Shown here: positions 30,771 through 31,916 of the stretch, piece by piece
Numbering within the stretch: position 1 is the first letter of the stretch
How the letters are laid out: the number at the start of each line of letters is the position of its first letter
From: Bipolaris cookei
Lineage: Eukaryota > Ascomycota > Dothideomycetes > Pleosporales > Pleosporaceae
Direction: 5' to 3'
DNA length: 31,916 bases
Assembly (NCBI GenBank): GCA_002286855.1
Contig: NRSV01000142.1
Span: 1-31,916, forward strand
Translations under genes and position numbers: made by a program
The notes under the pieces: generated by a model
The model's input: only the letters and a program-made list of their open reading frames with translations
What the model was told of the DNA's origin: nothing
Database searches by the model: none

Positions 30771-31310
30771 TCAAAATGATGTTGCAGAGCAAATTTCCGA
30801 TTCTGAGAGTCTCCGAGTATTGACTATTTGAACATCAACTGCTGATACCCACGTAGGTTCGGAGATCGATCTTTGCAGCACAGGCATCACATGTGCAACA
30901 TCAGACCTCAAACTTGTGCTCTCCGGAGCTTGTAAGAAAAGTGTTTGATGCTGCGCACTGGGTTTGTATGTGATGAGGATTGCACATTTGGCCAACAATC
31001 GCATTGTCGACTCACGATCAAAGTAAAACTGTTTCACATCCGGAGTCTCTGGGTTTGTGTACCCTTTCAAGAGCGACCAGTTGATTTTGTAAACGTTTCG
31101 GATGTTTCCATGTGAATCCAATTGTAGCCGAGCGTCGTTGGCTAATTGCAGAGTTGAAGATCGTTTCTCAGTCTTTCTTGAACTTGCGCGTGAATGATCT
31201 GACGATGGCGCTATCGGTAGGTATGAGGTATGCAGGCTGATATGGAACTCGTTTGACTTGTTGTACAGGTCGCCGAGCGTTCTTCGTTGCCGTGAGGAGA
31301 TCTTCGGCAT
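30771..31310 (-). CDS. unidentified 179-residue protein
   Basis: I do not recognise this family. It is an uninterrupted frame from an ATG at 31310 to TGA. The N-terminus is basic and Ser/Arg-rich (about 1-55). The middle (about 60-100) has DARLQLDSHGNIRNVYKINW, then a Tyr/Phe-rich block and a hydrophobic AKCAILITYK. There is no clear signal peptide or membrane segment. Base composition is AT-richer than the housekeeping genes and the frame is the longest locally, which supports it as real, but there may be an undetected intron. A transposon end lies 20 bp upstream of the start codon, so the promoter or leader may be disrupted and the gene could be inactive. Confidence 0.45.
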   Translation of the reverse strand: MPKISSRQRRTLGDLYNKSNEFHISLHTSYLPIAPSSDHSRASSRKTEKRSSTLQLANDARLQLDSHGNIRNVYKINWSLLKGYTNPETPDVKQFYFDRESTMRLLAKCAILITYKPSAQHQTLFLQAPESTSLRSDVAHVMPVLQRSISEPTWVSAVDVQIVNTRRLSESEICSATSF

Positions 31311-31341
31311 GTTAGCGGCATCTACGAATTAACGTGTTTCA

Positions 31342-31374
31342 CCACCGAACCGGCAGCCCCACCGAACCGGCAGC
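31342..31374 (+). repeat. two 16-bp direct repeats in the transposon terminal region
   Basis: CCACCGAACCGGCAGC occurs at 31342-31357 and again at 31359-31374, with one base between. Duplicated GC-rich motifs in terminal inverted repeats are common in fungal pogo-type elements and probably bind transposase. Confidence 0.85.
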
Positions 31375-31450
31375 TTTCTTACCCTACCCCGCCTTCGTAA
31401 CAATATCACGCAATACCACTATAGTATTTCTTATTAAGTAGAACAAGATA

Positions 31451-31916
31451 TTATTCTTCAGACGCATCGCTATCCTCTATGTCCTCTAATTCTACTTGGC
31501 AGGTGCGAGAGTTGTGTCCAATTTGGCTGCAACGTCCGCAGCGCCGTTCACTACGCACCCTCTTCGCAGGCGTTGCACCCTCATTACACCTGCCACCCTC
31601 TGCCTCAGCGATCTGATCAGCTATCTGGCCAACTGTCTGGGACCCCTCTGGCTGTACGTAGCGCCTCTTGCGAGTTTTTCGCTTTGTTACATCACTAATC
31701 GTAGCTTCAAGGCGATCAAGTTTCTCGTGCATAAGCACCATATTATGAGCTATCTGCTGAGCGCCCTTACTCAACTGCTGCATCTGCTCCTTAAGAGAAG
31801 TTGTAGGAGACCCTTGCTAGATTTGCATGCGGTTTCGAATAAGCGTAGCCTGCGCCTCCATTTCGTGCGCGTTGCGCGGCGTTTTCGGCTCCCAGGTAGG
31901 TGTCTCTTGCGCTGGT
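31451..31916 (-). pseudogene. C-terminal part of a pogo/Fot1-type transposase, with an in-frame stop
   Basis: On the minus strand the frame enters from the window edge with WEPKTPRN and EAQATLIRNRM, which I recognise from the region after the DDE core of fungal pogo/Fot1 transposases. A TAG at 31817-31819 breaks it. The frame then resumes (KEQMQQLSKGAQQIAHNMVLM, a coiled segment), passes a basic patch (KRKTRKRRY) and ends with a CCHC zinc knuckle (C-X2-C-X4-H-X4-C) and an acidic tail. The stop could come from CAG by one C-to-T change in CpA context, the preference of repeat-induced point mutation. The catalytic core is beyond the window. It is unlikely to make active enzyme. Confidence 0.75.

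Larger units (their letters stand above)
31332..31916 (-). mobile_element. partial pogo/Fot1-type (Tc1-mariner) DNA transposon, one end
   Basis: The inner boundary is placed just after a TA dinucleotide (31330-31331), the target of this superfamily. The end carries two perfect 16-bp direct repeats, then AT-rich DNA and the 3' part of a decayed transposase gene running off the window. The other end and target duplication lie outside, so completeness cannot be judged. The boundary is inferred. Confidence 0.6.

Overview
This window looks like nuclear DNA of a filamentous ascomycete (Pezizomycotina). Genes are dense and lie on both strands. Most have one to five short introns, mostly 48-61 bp, with GT..AG ends and CTAAC/CTGAC-like branch sites. 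Recalled protein likeness points to Dothideomycetes, probably Pleosporales, but that placement is an inference and no search was run. All exon coordinates were set by hand from splice signals, reading phase and family conservation.

Layout from left to right: methionine aminopeptidase 2 (-); a mitochondrial-type J-protein with a C-terminal membrane anchor (+); mitochondrial porin/VDAC (-); chorismate synthase (+), sharing a 1.07 kb divergent promoter region with porin; a Zn(II)2Cys6 transcription factor (+); a Sec14/BCH-like plus RhoGAP protein (-); a TCF25/Rqc1-type ribosome quality-control factor (-); a mitochondrial PP2C phosphatase of the Ptc5/pyruvate dehydrogenase phosphatase kind (+); a small unidentified membrane protein (+); a secreted, probably GPI-anchored PLC-like phosphodiesterase (+); a 902-residue fusion of a fungal rhodopsin/Pth11-type 7-TM module with an L-fucose-permease-type MFS transporter (-); GET1 (-); a PTAR1-like prenyltransferase alpha-repeat protein (+); an unidentified 179-residue protein (-); and the decayed end of a pogo/Fot1-type DNA transposon at the right edge.

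Most of the window is housekeeping. Several neighbours share short divergent promoters: MAP2/J-protein (225 bp), RQC1/PP2C (229 bp) and GET1/PTAR1-like (248 bp). Porin, the J-protein and the PP2C all concern mitochondria. GET1 and the PTAR1-like protein both touch membrane attachment of SNARE-type proteins.

The most unusual object is the rhodopsin-MFS fusion. Its two membrane modules sit in one uninterrupted exon, joined by a stop-free linker of about 90 residues, with about 2 kb of gene-free DNA upstream. Other points of interest are a porin intron with three in-phase acceptors, NAGNAG acceptors in two genes, a hexanucleotide array that could form G-quadruplexes, a perfect hairpin upstream of the fusion gene, and a transposon end inserted about 20 bp from the start codon of the unidentified gene.
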